Below the pieces are notes generated by a model. That model worked only from the letters and a program-made list of their open reading frames with translations, was not told the origin of the DNA and did no database searches. Below are positions 1-9,463 of a stretch of 64,000 nt of DNA, in pieces; position 1 is the first letter of the stretch; each line of letters starts with the position of its first letter. Source of the stretch: Pancytospora philotis (lineage: Eukaryota; Microsporidia); NCBI GenBank assembly GCA_023647555.1, contig JALRLY010000265.1, positions 1 to 64,000 on the forward strand. Direction: 5' to 3'. The translations under genes were made by a program, and so were the position numbers.

Positions 1-1
1 G

Positions 2-82
2 GAAGGGGATGGCGCGCGGCCTGAACTGGCGGTGGAGGAGCTGGTGCGCGGATGCGCACAGGGGACGCAGGAGCGAGCGTGA
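2..82 (+). CDS. Possible 3' end of an upstream gene (partial)
   Basis: One plus-strand frame is open from the window edge and ends at TGA 80-82, giving a 26-residue acidic tail ending in GTQERA. The very high GC at third positions resembles coding sequence elsewhere in the window, and the AT-rich spacer starts right after the stop. No domain is visible, so this rests on composition only; the missing 5' part lies outside the window. Confidence 0.35.
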   Translation, partial: EGDGARPELAVEELVRGCAQGTQERA

Positions 83-166
83 ATAGTTGAATGATCATAA
101 CATTATACTCCTTAAGTAAATTTATTATAGCCCTTGGGTTATACAGTATTCAATGCACGTCTACCC

Positions 167-2596
167 ATGGCAAGACAGACCGATGATAGTGCGCACAAAA
201 GCAATAGCAATGGGGCGGCTGTGAGCGGGGATCTGGAAGCTAAGTGCATGGCAATAGTAGGCTCGGAGAGAAAGGGCTTAGGCAAAGCCAGGGCTCTCTT
301 CGGCAATGCCAGCTTGCCAGCGATAGCGCGCTGCTTGTATAGGATCGCAAAGAGCAACCAAAAGCACAGCAGAAGCAAAAGAATTCTCGGGCTTGTTCAG
401 CTTGCTGCGGAAATGCTTGCTCCACCATCAGGCAGCAGCCGTGCCAAGACCGCGCGCAAGCCTAGCATGGCCTGGAATCCGCATGATGGAGCGGACAAAC
501 GCGCCCTGCAATATCTGATAGGTGCCATAGCGCTGTACGCGAGCAAGCATGCAGACACAGTGAAAGAGCTAGCGCACCGGCTGCTCGGCAGTAGTGGTGT
601 GAGCTGGCCCGAACTGTTTGGCAGTGGCCGCTCCCTGAACAGGCTTGCTGCTCGACTGTATGCCGTTTGCATAACGAGTGGGGAAGTATGCGCTTTTAGG
701 AAGCACATGGACACTCTCTGTGGCTCTGATCTGAACTCGGCGATTCTTTTTTGTCGCATAGCCCGTGCCATGCATGCGCGCTCGCCTGCACTGGCTGCCG
801 CGTGCTCTGCGTTCTTCTGCGCACGGCTGGTTGCACTGATAAAGAGGGACATAGCCGCGATCGAGGCATGCAGGACTCTCGCTGCGTTCATACCGCAAGG
901 CGCGGCGCCAGATGGTTTCCTGCCTCTGCTCGAAACTGGACCAGATGTGCTGAAAAGGCTGTTCATAAAACGCCTAAACAGGTACAAAGCGCCTGCAGTG
1001 TTGCTTCCAGCAATCAAATTGCATTTTGTGGACAGCGAAGAGGCGTATCAGTACCTTAAGAACTGCGCAGCCACCAAAGAATACCTTTTAGCGGTCAGTC
1101 TGCTAGATCTGAACCAACTCGCGCGCAGACAGCGGCGTGCGCTGTTTCAGAGCATCATAGACTCTGCAAATACTGCGAACAGCGAGCTTCAGTGGCACAC
1201 CGCGTTAGCAACAGAGTGTCTCGCTTTGCTTTTAAAAGCAGAACCATTGTGTGCATATTTAGAGTATCTTGAAGAATATCCGGCCATACTCAGCGGTATT
1301 TACTCTAGCATAATGCTGACCGCAGAGCATGATACAACCACCCCCTGGCCTGTGCATTCGGCTGCAGAGTGTAATTCGAGTGATAAAAATGCGCACGAGT
1401 GCTCCTATGATGAGGGACAGAAGGAGAACACTGATACAGGTTGTGTAGCCATAGAAGAGACGGCTGGTGGCAGCGATAGTCTGTGCGCAGACAAATCATG
1501 CAGCAGCTACAAGGAACGATTCTACGAGAGCTTACGTAAACTTATAGAGGCTGGCGAGGAGCATGTTCTGGCTGCATTACCCGGTCTCGTGCTCATTCTG
1601 GATGTCGCGCAGGCAGGGCTCATCGCCAATGAGTGCGTCGCTAAAATAAAGTGCCGAAACAGCATCAATTACCTCGTGGCGTTATGTGCGCTGGTTGATT
1701 GGGTAGATAATCCCGGGTTTCTGCTTCGCATCATTACTGAAGAGCTAGAGACAGCACAGGCCGATGGCCCAGACACCGCCGCACACGCCAAGGTCGGCCC
1801 TTGCTGGAGGATCTTACACTCAATGTGCACAGCGCATGCACGGCCGCCACCGATACTGTACAAGCTGGCGCACCGGACCCTAGAAGCAGGCGATGAGGAG
1901 GCGGTGCTCCACATGGCGAGCGCTATCCGCGTGTGCTTGCGCAGAAAGGTAGAGATTGAGGCTAAAGAGCTGCTCATACTGTGCAGCAAGCTACTGCCGC
2001 ATTTGAGGAGCTCCCGCAAAGACCTGGTCGAACAGCTCACCATATTGATTGGGGAGGTTGCACAGGTTATCGGCGTGCACGAGGTGCTTGGCCTTTGCTG
2101 CCTGCATCCGCAGAGCAGACGGTTGAGAACGAACATGTGCAGGCTTGTGGCTAGACTCCTCGCCCAGAACGAGCACGTCGTTGCAGCTTTCCTCGTGGCA
2201 GACTACGCGAGAGACGATGCAGGCGTGCGGCGCTCTGTGCTGCGCGTGCTGTCGATGCTTGAAAGCGCCGAGTGCGCCGATCTGTATTTGCCGATCATCG
2301 AACATGGTTTTCTCGACGCCGATGTGTCTACGCGCTCTGCTGCCCTGGCGGCCGCGGCGATGCTGGTCCGCAGGACGCATGCTGTCAGGCACATCTATCA
2401 TCTCTTGAATCTAGTTTGGTACGCTGTGCTCGATAAGAGCGTTGGGTTGGCATTCGATGAGTTTGTGCTTGCGGTGGTGAGGCGCTGCGGAAGGCCGCTG
2501 CTTGTGCGTTACCTAGCTATCGGTCTGTTCCACCCAGCGGCCCATGTCTCTGAGAGGTACCGCAAGCTGCTCCATTTAATCGTAAGCGCTGTGTAA
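167..2596 (+). CDS. HSH155: Splicing factor 3B subunit 1 (SF3b155/Hsh155) homologue
   Basis: A HEAT-repeat protein of 809 aa, the scaffold of the U2 snRNP SF3b complex that holds the branch-point helix in the nucleus. Identification rests on the C-terminus: HLLNLVW near residue 755, then RYLAIGLFHPA and a repeat ending in LLHLIVSAV, matching the last HEAT repeats of SF3b155 (HLLN.VW, then GLFHPA..VR). The rest is helical and divergent. The protein is roughly 500 residues shorter than human SF3B1; the U2AF/p14-binding N-terminus is missing or unrecognisable. I start at ATG 167; the frame is open upstream only through a TTG. Codon use is less GC-rich than in neighbouring genes. Its presence argues that this lineage still splices some introns, unlike microsporidia that lost the spliceosome. 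Confidence 0.72.
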   Translation: MARQTDDSAHKSNSNGAAVSGDLEAKCMAIVGSERKGLGKARALFGNASLPAIARCLYRIAKSNQKHSRSKRILGLVQLAAEMLAPPSGSSRAKTARKPSMAWNPHDGADKRALQYLIGAIALYASKHADTVKELAHRLLGSSGVSWPELFGSGRSLNRLAARLYAVCITSGEVCAFRKHMDTLCGSDLNSAILFCRIARAMHARSPALAAACSAFFCARLVALIKRDIAAIEACRTLAAFIPQGAAPDGFLPLLETGPDVLKRLFIKRLNRYKAPAVLLPAIKLHFVDSEEAYQYLKNCAATKEYLLAVSLLDLNQLARRQRRALFQSIIDSANTANSELQWHTALATECLALLLKAEPLCAYLEYLEEYPAILSGIYSSIMLTAEHDTTTPWPVHSAAECNSSDKNAHECSYDEGQKENTDTGCVAIEETAGGSDSLCADKSCSSYKERFYESLRKLIEAGEEHVLAALPGLVLILDVAQAGLIANECVAKIKCRNSINYLVALCALVDWVDNPGFLLRIITEELETAQADGPDTAAHAKVGPCWRILHSMCTAHARPPPILYKLAHRTLEAGDEEAVLHMASAIRVCLRRKVEIEAKELLILCSKLLPHLRSSRKDLVEQLTILIGEVAQVIGVHEVLGLCCLHPQSRRLRTNMCRLVARLLAQNEHVVAAFLVADYARDDAGVRRSVLRVLSMLESAECADLYLPIIEHGFLDADVSTRSAALAAAAMLVRRTHAVRHIYHLLNLVWYAVLDKSVGLAFDEFVLAVVRRCGRPLLVRYLAIGLFHPAAHVSERYRKLLHLIVSAV

Positions 2597-2940
2597 AAGC
2601 ATATCCGGTTGTTTGTAATGCTTCTGAACTATGGACTTCCCGCCAGGCGCTAGTATTGTGAATTATTGGCCTGTTCGAACCACGTTCCCGAATCTAATCT
2701 TTCCGTATGGAAACTCTGTCGTAGACCACTGTATTTTGAACCATCGCCGCCAATAAACGAATGCGCACCTTGCAGAATAAATATCGATAAATGCAGACAG
2801 TTTTTCAGACAGCAACGCCACTTAATATGCAGGGTTGCGCAGTCAGTCACTACACGCTCTAACAATTGAGCCAGCAAGCCGTTATTCTACGAATGTATTG
2901 CTAACAAATATTGGAACTGCATTTATTCGTACATTCTCGC
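2597..2940. other. Intergenic spacer, no gene seen
   Basis: Tail-to-tail spacer between SF3b155 (plus) and the PDCD5-like gene (minus). It is AT-richer than the genes and has AATAAA-type signals near 2751 and 2778. A D-arm-like hairpin on the minus strand near 2860 lacks a T-arm and acceptor partner, so it is not called a tRNA. Confidence 0.5.
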
Positions 2941-3225
2941 CTACAAGTTGTCGATCCCATCAATATCCTCGAGGTCGTAGAGGTTGTTCCTGCGCCTGAT
3001 CTGAACATCCGCCTGCTTGTCGATGCCCTCGATGATCTTCATGTACGCCTGGTAGTCGACCGGCCGCCGGGCCGTGTTGTAGTGCTTGACGACCATGTCC
3101 TTCACCGCCGCGCATTTCGCCTCGTTGACGAGCTTGAGGCGGTCGATCGCCTCGAGTGTCTCTCTATCGCATATCTGGTGCAAAAGCTCGCCGATCTGGT
3201 CCCTGTCCCGGCCCTCCTTCTGCAT
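2941..3225 (-). CDS. PDCD5: PDCD5/TFAR19-like DNA-binding family protein
   Basis: A small helical protein of 94 aa. Family features: a charged N-terminal helix, a central segment RLKLVNEAKCAAVKDMVV matching the RL..L.LV...K...VE core of PDCD5, then an amphipathic helix (YMKIIEGIDKQ) and a basic-then-acidic tail (RRRNN, then LEDIDGID) like the NRRK..DSDEDD end of PDCD5. In other eukaryotes PDCD5 binds chaperonin CCT and is linked to tubulin folding and apoptosis; archaeal relatives bind nucleic acid. It is shorter than the human protein (125 aa). The frame continues upstream only to a GTG; ATG 3225 is chosen, with an AAATTTT element about 20 bp upstream. Confidence 0.6.
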   Translation of the reverse strand: MQKEGRDRDQIGELLHQICDRETLEAIDRLKLVNEAKCAAVKDMVVKHYNTARRPVDYQAYMKIIEGIDKQADVQIRRRNNLYDLEDIDGIDNL

Positions 3226-3383
3226 GCGCACGGACGGAGGAAATTTTAAAAATTTCGCATGGGCAAAGACAGCGGACGTAAAATCACCGGGAATTCAAAA
3301 GGCTAAGATTTAATTTTTCATCGATGATAAGAAGCTGGGCGCGTATGCGGTTGCTAGAGCACAACTGCAAAGGCGCTTACCGC

Positions 3384-4835
3384 TCAAATCCTTCTGTTAT
3401 GCTGGCTCAGCAGCTGCGTAAAGTCGTTCAGCCGGCGCTCGCAGTCGTGCCACTCTTTCCGGAGGTTCTCCTTCTTGAAGTAGTCCTTCTCGTCCTCGAT
3501 CTGCAGCTCGAGCCGCCTGCGCCTCTCCCGCAGCGCGGCGAGCGGATAGTCGGCGCCGGTCATCTTTTCCTGGAAGAGGTTGATCAGGCTCCTCTGCCGG
3601 GCGACGGTCTCGTTCTTCGACTTGATGACATCGAACGCCTTCTTCAGCTCGGTGTTGAACAGTATGAGATCGTTCTTGTACCGGATGTTCTTCTCGGACA
3701 GCTTCTGCACCGCCTCGCTGAAGCTGATGTTCTCGGCCTGCAGCCGCCGGACCGCGCCCTTGTGGTCCTCGATCTGGCGTGTCAGTGTGGCCACGTCCGT
3801 GCTGCTCTCCCGCTTGCGCAGGGTCTCGAGCTCCAGGCTGCTCGCCATCACCTCCTTGCGCAGCTCCAGAATCCGGGCGGCCTGCTCGTTCGCGATCTTA
3901 TTTACATTCTGCAGCAGGTCCTCCTGCAGCATCGACTCGAGCGCGTCCTCGGGCCCGTGTCTGCGCAGCACCTCGATCATCCCGTCTTTCAGCAGGTTGT
4001 TCTCCGTGACGAGGCTGTCCATCTGCACAGCGTGCTCCTGGCACTGCTCCTTGATTATGTCCTTGAGCCGGCAGTTCTCGCTCTCCTTCGCCGCTGCCTG
4101 GGCGCACACCCGGTGGAAGAGCTCCCGCATCCCCACGGCCGCCTCCCGGACGCTCAGCAGATCGCTCTGCAGGGCGGCCACGCAGCCCGGCCAGACCGCG
4201 CTGGTGAATGATGCAAGAACGGCGGCAGCGGCGTCGTTCGCGCTGAGCTCGGCACTAACGTGCGGCTTGATGTTGTCCACCGCGGCCCGGATGTTGTTGC
4301 AGAGTATGTTTTTGTAGCAGGCATCGAGCGCCGCGCGCTCCTGCTGCTTGGTCCTCTCCAGCTTGCTCAGCTTCAGGTTGAGGCTCTGGAAAAGCTCGAT
4401 CGCCGTGCGCATGTACACCTCGGGGCAGTGGCCGTCGCGCGTCTCTGATGCGGGCGCGCTCGCGGGGAGCGCCATGCTCGGGGCGGCGCAGACCGCGTCG
4501 TCCTCGAGCAGCCGTTTGAACTCCTTCTGGTCCAGGGCCTTGGCGTCGGCGGGCATGGCGCCGTTCTCGGTAGCGATCAGATGCACGAGGCTGCCCGCCT
4601 CTCTTCCTGCTTCCCGCGGCGGCTCGTCCCTGTCCCGCCGTATGATCTCCCGGCCGGTGAATATGAACGAGTTGTTCGAGAAGTCGCCGATGTGCGTTGT
4701 GGGCGAGGGGATGAAGAAGCAGTCTTTGCTGTTCAGGCTGGGCACGAGGAGCTCCTCCTCCCCAGAATCCTCCGACGCGTCCGAAGCGGCGGCGTTCTTG
4801 GCCTTCAAGATCCCGGCCTTCTCATCCACCAACAT
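3384..4835 (-). CDS. Coiled-coil protein of unknown function
   Basis: A 483-aa protein, not assigned. An acidic, Ser-rich N-terminal stretch (ASDASEDSGEEE) is followed from about residue 130 by a Lys/Glu/Leu-rich region that reads as long coiled coil to the C-terminus (for example LRKEVMASSLELETLRKRE and RRRRLELQIEDEKDYFKKE). This architecture fits spindle-pole, kinetochore or polar-tube-associated structural proteins, but no family signature decides. An upstream in-frame ATG exists at 4991, but the intervening codons do not look coding (Ile/Met/Cys/Trp-rich) and ATG 4835 directly follows a CCAAAAA run. It points away from EFL1; the 285-bp head-to-head spacer probably holds both promoters. 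Confidence 0.75.
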   Translation of the reverse strand: MLVDEKAGILKAKNAAASDASEDSGEEELLVPSLNSKDCFFIPSPTTHIGDFSNNSFIFTGREIIRRDRDEPPREAGREAGSLVHLIATENGAMPADAKALDQKEFKRLLEDDAVCAAPSMALPASAPASETRDGHCPEVYMRTAIELFQSLNLKLSKLERTKQQERAALDACYKNILCNNIRAAVDNIKPHVSAELSANDAAAAVLASFTSAVWPGCVAALQSDLLSVREAAVGMRELFHRVCAQAAAKESENCRLKDIIKEQCQEHAVQMDSLVTENNLLKDGMIEVLRRHGPEDALESMLQEDLLQNVNKIANEQAARILELRKEVMASSLELETLRKRESSTDVATLTRQIEDHKGAVRRLQAENISFSEAVQKLSEKNIRYKNDLILFNTELKKAFDVIKSKNETVARQRSLINLFQEKMTGADYPLAALRERRRRLELQIEDEKDYFKKENLRKEWHDCERRLNDFTQLLSQHNRRI

Positions 4836-5106
4836 TTTTGGCGGGCCAGCAGAACGCGACAGATAAGCCCAGTAAAATATTTGCGCGGTGGATGCGGCCC
4901 GCCAGCGAATCCTGTGGATCTGCGTTCTAGTAATACCGCAAGTGGCCATGTTTTTAATGCCTGCGCATATCAAAGCCATTACATTCGCCATTATGCCTTC
5001 GTATGCGAATTAATAGAAGAAAACCCGCGCAGCGCTTTATAGCATCTGAGCGCGCTTATTGGTGGGCACCGGCCAAAGGAGCGCTGCGCGGTGCTAAATG
5101 TGCATC

Positions 5107-5116
5107 AATTTTTTGG
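5107..5116 (+). promoter_or_regulatory. AAATTTT-like start-proximal element
   Basis: AATTTTTTGG lies 4 bp upstream of the EFL1 ATG. The same A3-5T3-6 core followed by G/A and C/G recurs upstream of many other starts in this window. Confidence 0.5.
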
Positions 5117-5120
5117 CCTC

Positions 5121-7265
5121 ATGGGTCCGGCGAGCAGAATAACGTGTTTCATCGCGCACATCGACCACGGCAAGACGACTGTGATGGACAGCCTCGTGGC
5201 GTCGCAGGGGCACATTTCGCGGGCGCTCGCCGGCGATCTGCGCTACATGGACAGCAGGGCCGACGAGCAGACGCGCAAGATCACGCTGAAGCTCGGCCCG
5301 GTGCGCCTCGGCAACGGCGCGGTCTTCATCGACACGCCCGGGCACGTCGACTTCGAGTCGCTGATCTTCTGCTCGTCCGTCCTCTCCGACAACTTCGTCG
5401 TTCTGGTCGACGTCAACGAGGGCATCACGCCGCGGACCTACAGCCTCGTGAAGTACATCGACCCGGCGCGCGCGGTCCTGGTGCTCAACAAGATCGACCG
5501 GGCCGAGGGCGCCGAGCAGGCGCAGCTGGTCGTGTACCAGCTGAACTCGCTCCTCGGCGCGGAGGTCTTCGCGTGGGAGCGGAACAACATCATCATCGGC
5601 TGCGCGACGCTCTGCTGCGGCGTGAACCACCGGCTGTTCCGCTTCAGCAAGAAGAACACGCTCAGGCAGGCCTTCGCCGCGTTCGGGCAGCTGGAGCAGA
5701 AGTTCGCGGCCAACGACGTGGACGAGCTGGCCGCCAAGTACAAGATCCGGTACAAAACGAAGAAGAACATCTTCAGCACCATCATGCCGCTGAACGCCGC
5801 GATATTCGACTCGATCAGCGGCATCGACGAGACAGAGAGCGCTGGCGCAAGTACAGCAGCAACGACAAGCCCCGAGCAGTCGTCGCGGCGTGCCAACGAA
5901 TGCGCAATAGACATAGACGCCCTGGCCCGTATGCGCACAGCCACGGATGAATTTATACTCAAAGAGAAGCTCTTCACAATCCGGGCAGATAAGCGGCCAG
6001 CCATTCTCGGGATCACCGTGTACGGGATGTTCAGGGAAAAGGGAGTGCTGGAGCAGAGCAATGTCCTGTTCGTCACCAAACTGTACCACGGAGAGCTGAG
6101 AAGGGGCGATCTGCTGTACTCGGTGTCGAAGGAGGCCAGTGTGCAGAGCCGGGTGGAGCATCTCTACGTTTTCAATATCGATCGCGCCGAGGAGGTCGAT
6201 GCGGTCAGCGGCCCGGCGCTGGTGTGCATCCAGGGCGATTTCCTGAAGAACTCCGCCATCAGCTCCGAGCCGGTCAGCTTCGCGATGGCGGACTTCCGCA
6301 CGCCGTTCTTCATGTCCAAGATCGTGCTGCGGGACCTCGCGCAGCTCGAGGGGATCAAGGCCGCCATTAGGGCGATCGCGCTCACCGAGCAGTGCCTGAA
6401 GGTGCGCAAGAACAAGTTCAGCGAGCTCGAGGTGCGCTGCAGCGGCGTCGTGCAGTTCGAGAAGTTCTGCACCGACCTGGAGGCGGCGGGCTTTGCCTTC
6501 CAGATCGAGGAGTCGCGGCGCGAGTTCCGCGAGTACCCCTGCCGCGCGTCTGCGCGGAGCTACAAGGACGAGGACGTGGAGATCCGCATAGAGATCAAGC
6601 CGAACTACGAGTCGCAGGGGAGAGAGGACGCATCTATCAGCGAGGCATGTGTGGATAGCGATGGAGCTGGGGATGAGGCCGACTGCGCACAGGAGTGGGT
6701 CGCCGCCAAGAACGACAATGCGTTCTGCATTGCCGGTGGCTCGAACACGCACGTCATCGAAAGCGTGCTGGAGATCTTCGTGGAGGTGGGCCCGCTCATC
6801 AGGGAGAACATAATGGGCGCCTGCATCAGCGTTGAAGTTGTGGCTGGTAGCGGCGCGGCCATCTACAACGTGCTGCGCAAGGAGCTTTTCGCTGCGTATA
6901 TGGAGACGGCGCCGCAGATCTGCCCGCACCTCTGCAGGCTCACCATATCCGTTGAGCGCGAGTACCTCGGCCAGCTCTACAACCTGCTCGAGCGGTGCTT
7001 CTCGCTCGTGGACGGCGAGGAGTACAACGATGAGACCGGCTTTATCGTGGTGGTGTGCCGCATAGCGCAGTTCGAACTCGAGGCGTTCATGCGGGACCTC
7101 AGCGTACGCACGCGCGGCACGGCGTACGCCGAGGTCGATGAGGCCGGCTACTCGTACGACGGCGACTTCTCCGCGCTTATCGACGGCGTGAGGCGCGGCA
7201 AAGGCATGTACACAGGCGAGATGATAATAGAGAACCCTGAGAAGCAGCGGACGCTCAGAAAATAG
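5121..7265 (+). CDS. RIA1: EF-2-like GTPase EFL1/Ria1, 60S subunit maturation
   Basis: Translational GTPase of 714 aa that, with Sdo1/SBDS, releases eIF6/Tif6 from pre-60S subunits in the cytoplasm. Seen: G1 AHIDHGKTT near residue 14, the EFL1-type stretch LAGDLRYMDSRADEQTRKIT (G2 region; EF-2 differs here), G3 DTPGHVDFES and G4 VLNKIDRAEG, then EF-2-like domains with a C-terminal domain containing YSYDGDFSALIDGVRRGKGM. Yeast and human EFL1 exceed 1,000 aa; the family's large insertions appear lost here. ATG 5121 is chosen because it directly follows the AATTTTTTGG element; the longer frame begins with GTG. EF-2 itself is excluded by the MDSREDEQ-type switch region. Confidence 0.88.
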   Translation: MGPASRITCFIAHIDHGKTTVMDSLVASQGHISRALAGDLRYMDSRADEQTRKITLKLGPVRLGNGAVFIDTPGHVDFESLIFCSSVLSDNFVVLVDVNEGITPRTYSLVKYIDPARAVLVLNKIDRAEGAEQAQLVVYQLNSLLGAEVFAWERNNIIIGCATLCCGVNHRLFRFSKKNTLRQAFAAFGQLEQKFAANDVDELAAKYKIRYKTKKNIFSTIMPLNAAIFDSISGIDETESAGASTAATTSPEQSSRRANECAIDIDALARMRTATDEFILKEKLFTIRADKRPAILGITVYGMFREKGVLEQSNVLFVTKLYHGELRRGDLLYSVSKEASVQSRVEHLYVFNIDRAEEVDAVSGPALVCIQGDFLKNSAISSEPVSFAMADFRTPFFMSKIVLRDLAQLEGIKAAIRAIALTEQCLKVRKNKFSELEVRCSGVVQFEKFCTDLEAAGFAFQIEESRREFREYPCRASARSYKDEDVEIRIEIKPNYESQGREDASISEACVDSDGAGDEADCAQEWVAAKNDNAFCIAGGSNTHVIESVLEIFVEVGPLIRENIMGACISVEVVAGSGAAIYNVLRKELFAAYMETAPQICPHLCRLTISVEREYLGQLYNLLERCFSLVDGEEYNDETGFIVVVCRIAQFELEAFMRDLSVRTRGTAYAEVDEAGYSYDGDFSALIDGVRRGKGMYTGEMIIENPEKQRTLRK

Positions 7266-7410
7266 CCCAGTAAATGGAAGTAGTTTATTCGCACCTGTTT
7301 CAGCTTACATGGTTTCGTTTTTTATCAGAATTTTGGTTCTTCGCTAAGCAGTGCGTATGTCGTATGCGCTCGATAGTCCAAACGGCATCGCAGCAAATTT
7401 TACAGCTCCT

Positions 7411-7878
7411 ATGGGAGGAGGCACGGAAGCAGACGCCCCGTGCGCAAGAATAATCGACTCTGATGACGAGCGGTTGTTCCACCGGCTGAAATCTGACTTC
7501 GCCTGCGGCATCTGCCTCTCAGTGCTCGAAAACGGGACCGCGACGCCGTGCGGCCATCTCTTCTGCGAGTGCTGTCTGATGCGCTGGCAGGAGTCGGTCT
7601 ACCCCGGCATGAAGTGCCCCAAGTGCTGCCGCTCGTTCAAGAAGGAGAACCTGATCAGGCTGTACGGCGCGTCGGGCAGCCCGTCGCAGCCGCACCGCCC
7701 GGAGGACCGGAGCAGCGCCCGCGGGATACGCGAGGTGTCCTTCCCCCACCGAAGGATCGGCAACATTATACTCTACGAGCACAACTTTTCAAACCGCCTT
7801 TCCCTGAAGTCGGTGGGCTTCCTCATCGCCTCCTTCTCCGTGCTTTCTCTGATCCTCTCCTTTATCATCACCAGCTAG
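7411..7878 (+). CDS. Tail-anchored RING-finger E3 ubiquitin ligase (RNF5/RMA1-like)
   Basis: A 155-aa protein with one C3HC4 RING near residues 30-75: CGIC, then CGHLFCECC, then CPKC with regular spacing, all zinc ligands present. The C-terminus is hydrophobic (FLIASFSVLSLILSFIITS) and reads as a single tail anchor. RING first and C-terminal membrane anchor is the RNF5/RNF185/RMA1 plan, which acts in ER-associated degradation; ER location here is inference. Start: ATG 7411 lies 7 bp after AAATTTTAC; an in-frame ATG at 7357 (173 aa) also follows a GAATTTTGG and cannot be excluded. Confidence 0.8.
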   Translation: MGGGTEADAPCARIIDSDDERLFHRLKSDFACGICLSVLENGTATPCGHLFCECCLMRWQESVYPGMKCPKCCRSFKKENLIRLYGASGSPSQPHRPEDRSSARGIREVSFPHRRIGNIILYEHNFSNRLSLKSVGFLIASFSVLSLILSFIITS

Positions 7879-7996
7879 AGCGCGGGCGAAGCTCCGGAGG
7901 CCGGCAGAAGCGTCTCTCGCGCTGGTCGACGGACCACAGCCTGTGTACTCCGCGCCGGGCGGCCAGGAGCCCAAATAACCCGCGTCTTTCGCACCC

Positions 7997-9229
7997 ATGA
8001 GTTTGCTCGACAAAACCGCAAATTTTGTGAAGCAACTCAACTCTATGGTGAAGAGCATCAGCGTGGACGACGGCGCCGCGATGCACCAGGTGGACGAGCT
8101 GCGGCGGCGGATCCAGGCAATCATCGAACAGACGTCCTCCGCCGAGGCGCGGGCGATGATGAGCCTGGAGCGGCTGTGCCAGGCCGAGGCGTGCAGCAGC
8201 GAGCCCCTCTACGTCCGCAAGGACGGCAGGCTGAGGGCCGTGGTTGCGCTCGACATGATCAAGCCGAAAATCACCGCCGTGCAGAAGGTGCAGCGGCGCT
8301 GCGACTGCGCGCAGGCCACCCATCCTCTCTTCGAACGCTGCGCGCGCACTGTGTACATAGGCAGCGAGGCAGAACTCGTGAGTATCGATAGGGGGCTCGA
8401 CTGCGTCTGCATAGAGGTATTTGACCACGACTACCGCTCCTTCCACGGGTTTACGTGCTTCATCGCCGTGTACACACCCGACGGGCTGCTGTACGTTATC
8501 GACACGATCAAGTTCAGGGAGACGATCCCCCGTCTGCGGCTGCTCGGCTGCGGCGTGCGCAAGCTGTTTCACTGCGAGCAGTGCGCAGAGCGGCTCACAG
8601 CTGATTTCGGCGGCGTTGGCTGCGCCTGGTGCCTCGGCGGCGACGCTGGCGATGTCTACGTTGACTGGCGGATCCGCCCGGTCAACGCGACGCTCCTTGG
8701 CGTCATTTCCGAGAGCATGGCCAGGACCGTAGAGAAGGTGAACAGCGACTTCTCCTGCGCGCCATTTACCCACTGCGAGACAGACGAGCTGCAGCAGCTC
8801 TCGGAGAAGCTCGGCGTCAGCCCGCTCAGCACACACCTGCAGAATCTGATAAAGCTGAGGAACTACCTGGCCCTGAAGTACGACGAGGGACAGCAGTATG
8901 TGTTCACCGACGAGCAGATGCTCGCCATGCTCGAGGCCCGGCCTGCGACGCGGGAGGAATTCGAGCAGCTCTTCCCAAAGATGTCATCTGTGCTGCGCAT
9001 CCACATCGGCGACTGCATGATCGTGCTGAACAAGAAGCTCGACGCGTTTTCGTTGGAGAGTTTGAAGGTCAGGGGCGCGGATAGCCTGCTCATCGCGGAA
9101 GAGGAGGAGGCTGATCTGGCCGCCGCCGAAGCGGGGGTTTTCAGCAAATACAGATCTTTCGCTGATAATAGTAGAGCGGTGGCGGTGCACCGGGAGGAAT
9201 CCAGCGAGTTTCAGATCTCCAGTGATTAG
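7997..9229 (+). CDS. RRP6: Rrp6/EXOSC10 homologue with degenerate exonuclease site (probable pseudonuclease)
   Basis: A 410-aa relative of the nuclear exosome 3'-5' exonuclease Rrp6. Layout: N-terminal helical region (1-90, PMC2NT-like), remnant DEDD-Y domain (about 130-255), HRDC domain (about 290-370, with KYDEGQQYVFTDEQMLAM). Family landmarks YRSFHGFTC, VIDT and DWRIRP are preserved, so homology is clear. All five catalytic positions differ: in the VDLE motif Asp becomes Glu140 and Glu becomes Phe142; in HGAD the Asp becomes Gln195; in YARDD the Tyr becomes Val236 and the Asp Ser240. About 25 residues are also missing between DFG and DWRIRP. It is likely inactive as a nuclease and kept for binding exosome or RNA (inference). 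The ATG follows GCACCC. Confidence 0.82.
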   Translation: MSLLDKTANFVKQLNSMVKSISVDDGAAMHQVDELRRRIQAIIEQTSSAEARAMMSLERLCQAEACSSEPLYVRKDGRLRAVVALDMIKPKITAVQKVQRRCDCAQATHPLFERCARTVYIGSEAELVSIDRGLDCVCIEVFDHDYRSFHGFTCFIAVYTPDGLLYVIDTIKFRETIPRLRLLGCGVRKLFHCEQCAERLTADFGGVGCAWCLGGDAGDVYVDWRIRPVNATLLGVISESMARTVEKVNSDFSCAPFTHCETDELQQLSEKLGVSPLSTHLQNLIKLRNYLALKYDEGQQYVFTDEQMLAMLEARPATREEFEQLFPKMSSVLRIHIGDCMIVLNKKLDAFSLESLKVRGADSLLIAEEEEADLAAAEAGVFSKYRSFADNSRAVAVHREESSEFQISSD

Positions 9230-9463
9230 TGCTCTGTGGGTGCCAATGCCGCTTTCGCTTCATTGGCTGTAGCATTTAGATAGTCTCTGGTGCTGTTTAG
9301 CTGCGGACGGTTTCCTTCTGCGACTGCTGATTTCTAAGGTCTGATCCATTGCACAATAAATAGCCATTCACCATATCTGGTATTGATTAAAATGAGGCCG
9401 CTGGCTTCGCACCACAAGCACGCAATACCTGCGAAGTGATTTATTATACACGCTGCGCAAGGA

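Noticed and set aside
2673..2682. GTTCGAACC, and GGGTTCGAGCC at about 19808-19818, resembling tRNA T-loops
   Set aside because: The flanking bases do not form a 5-bp T-stem with the loop in register and no anticodon or acceptor arms are present.
2780..2885. Minus-strand GGCTTGC-TG-GCTC-loop-GAGC resembling tRNA acceptor and D-arm
   Set aside because: No T-arm (TTCGA) follows, the anticodon loop lacks U33 and there is no matching 3' acceptor strand at the right distance.
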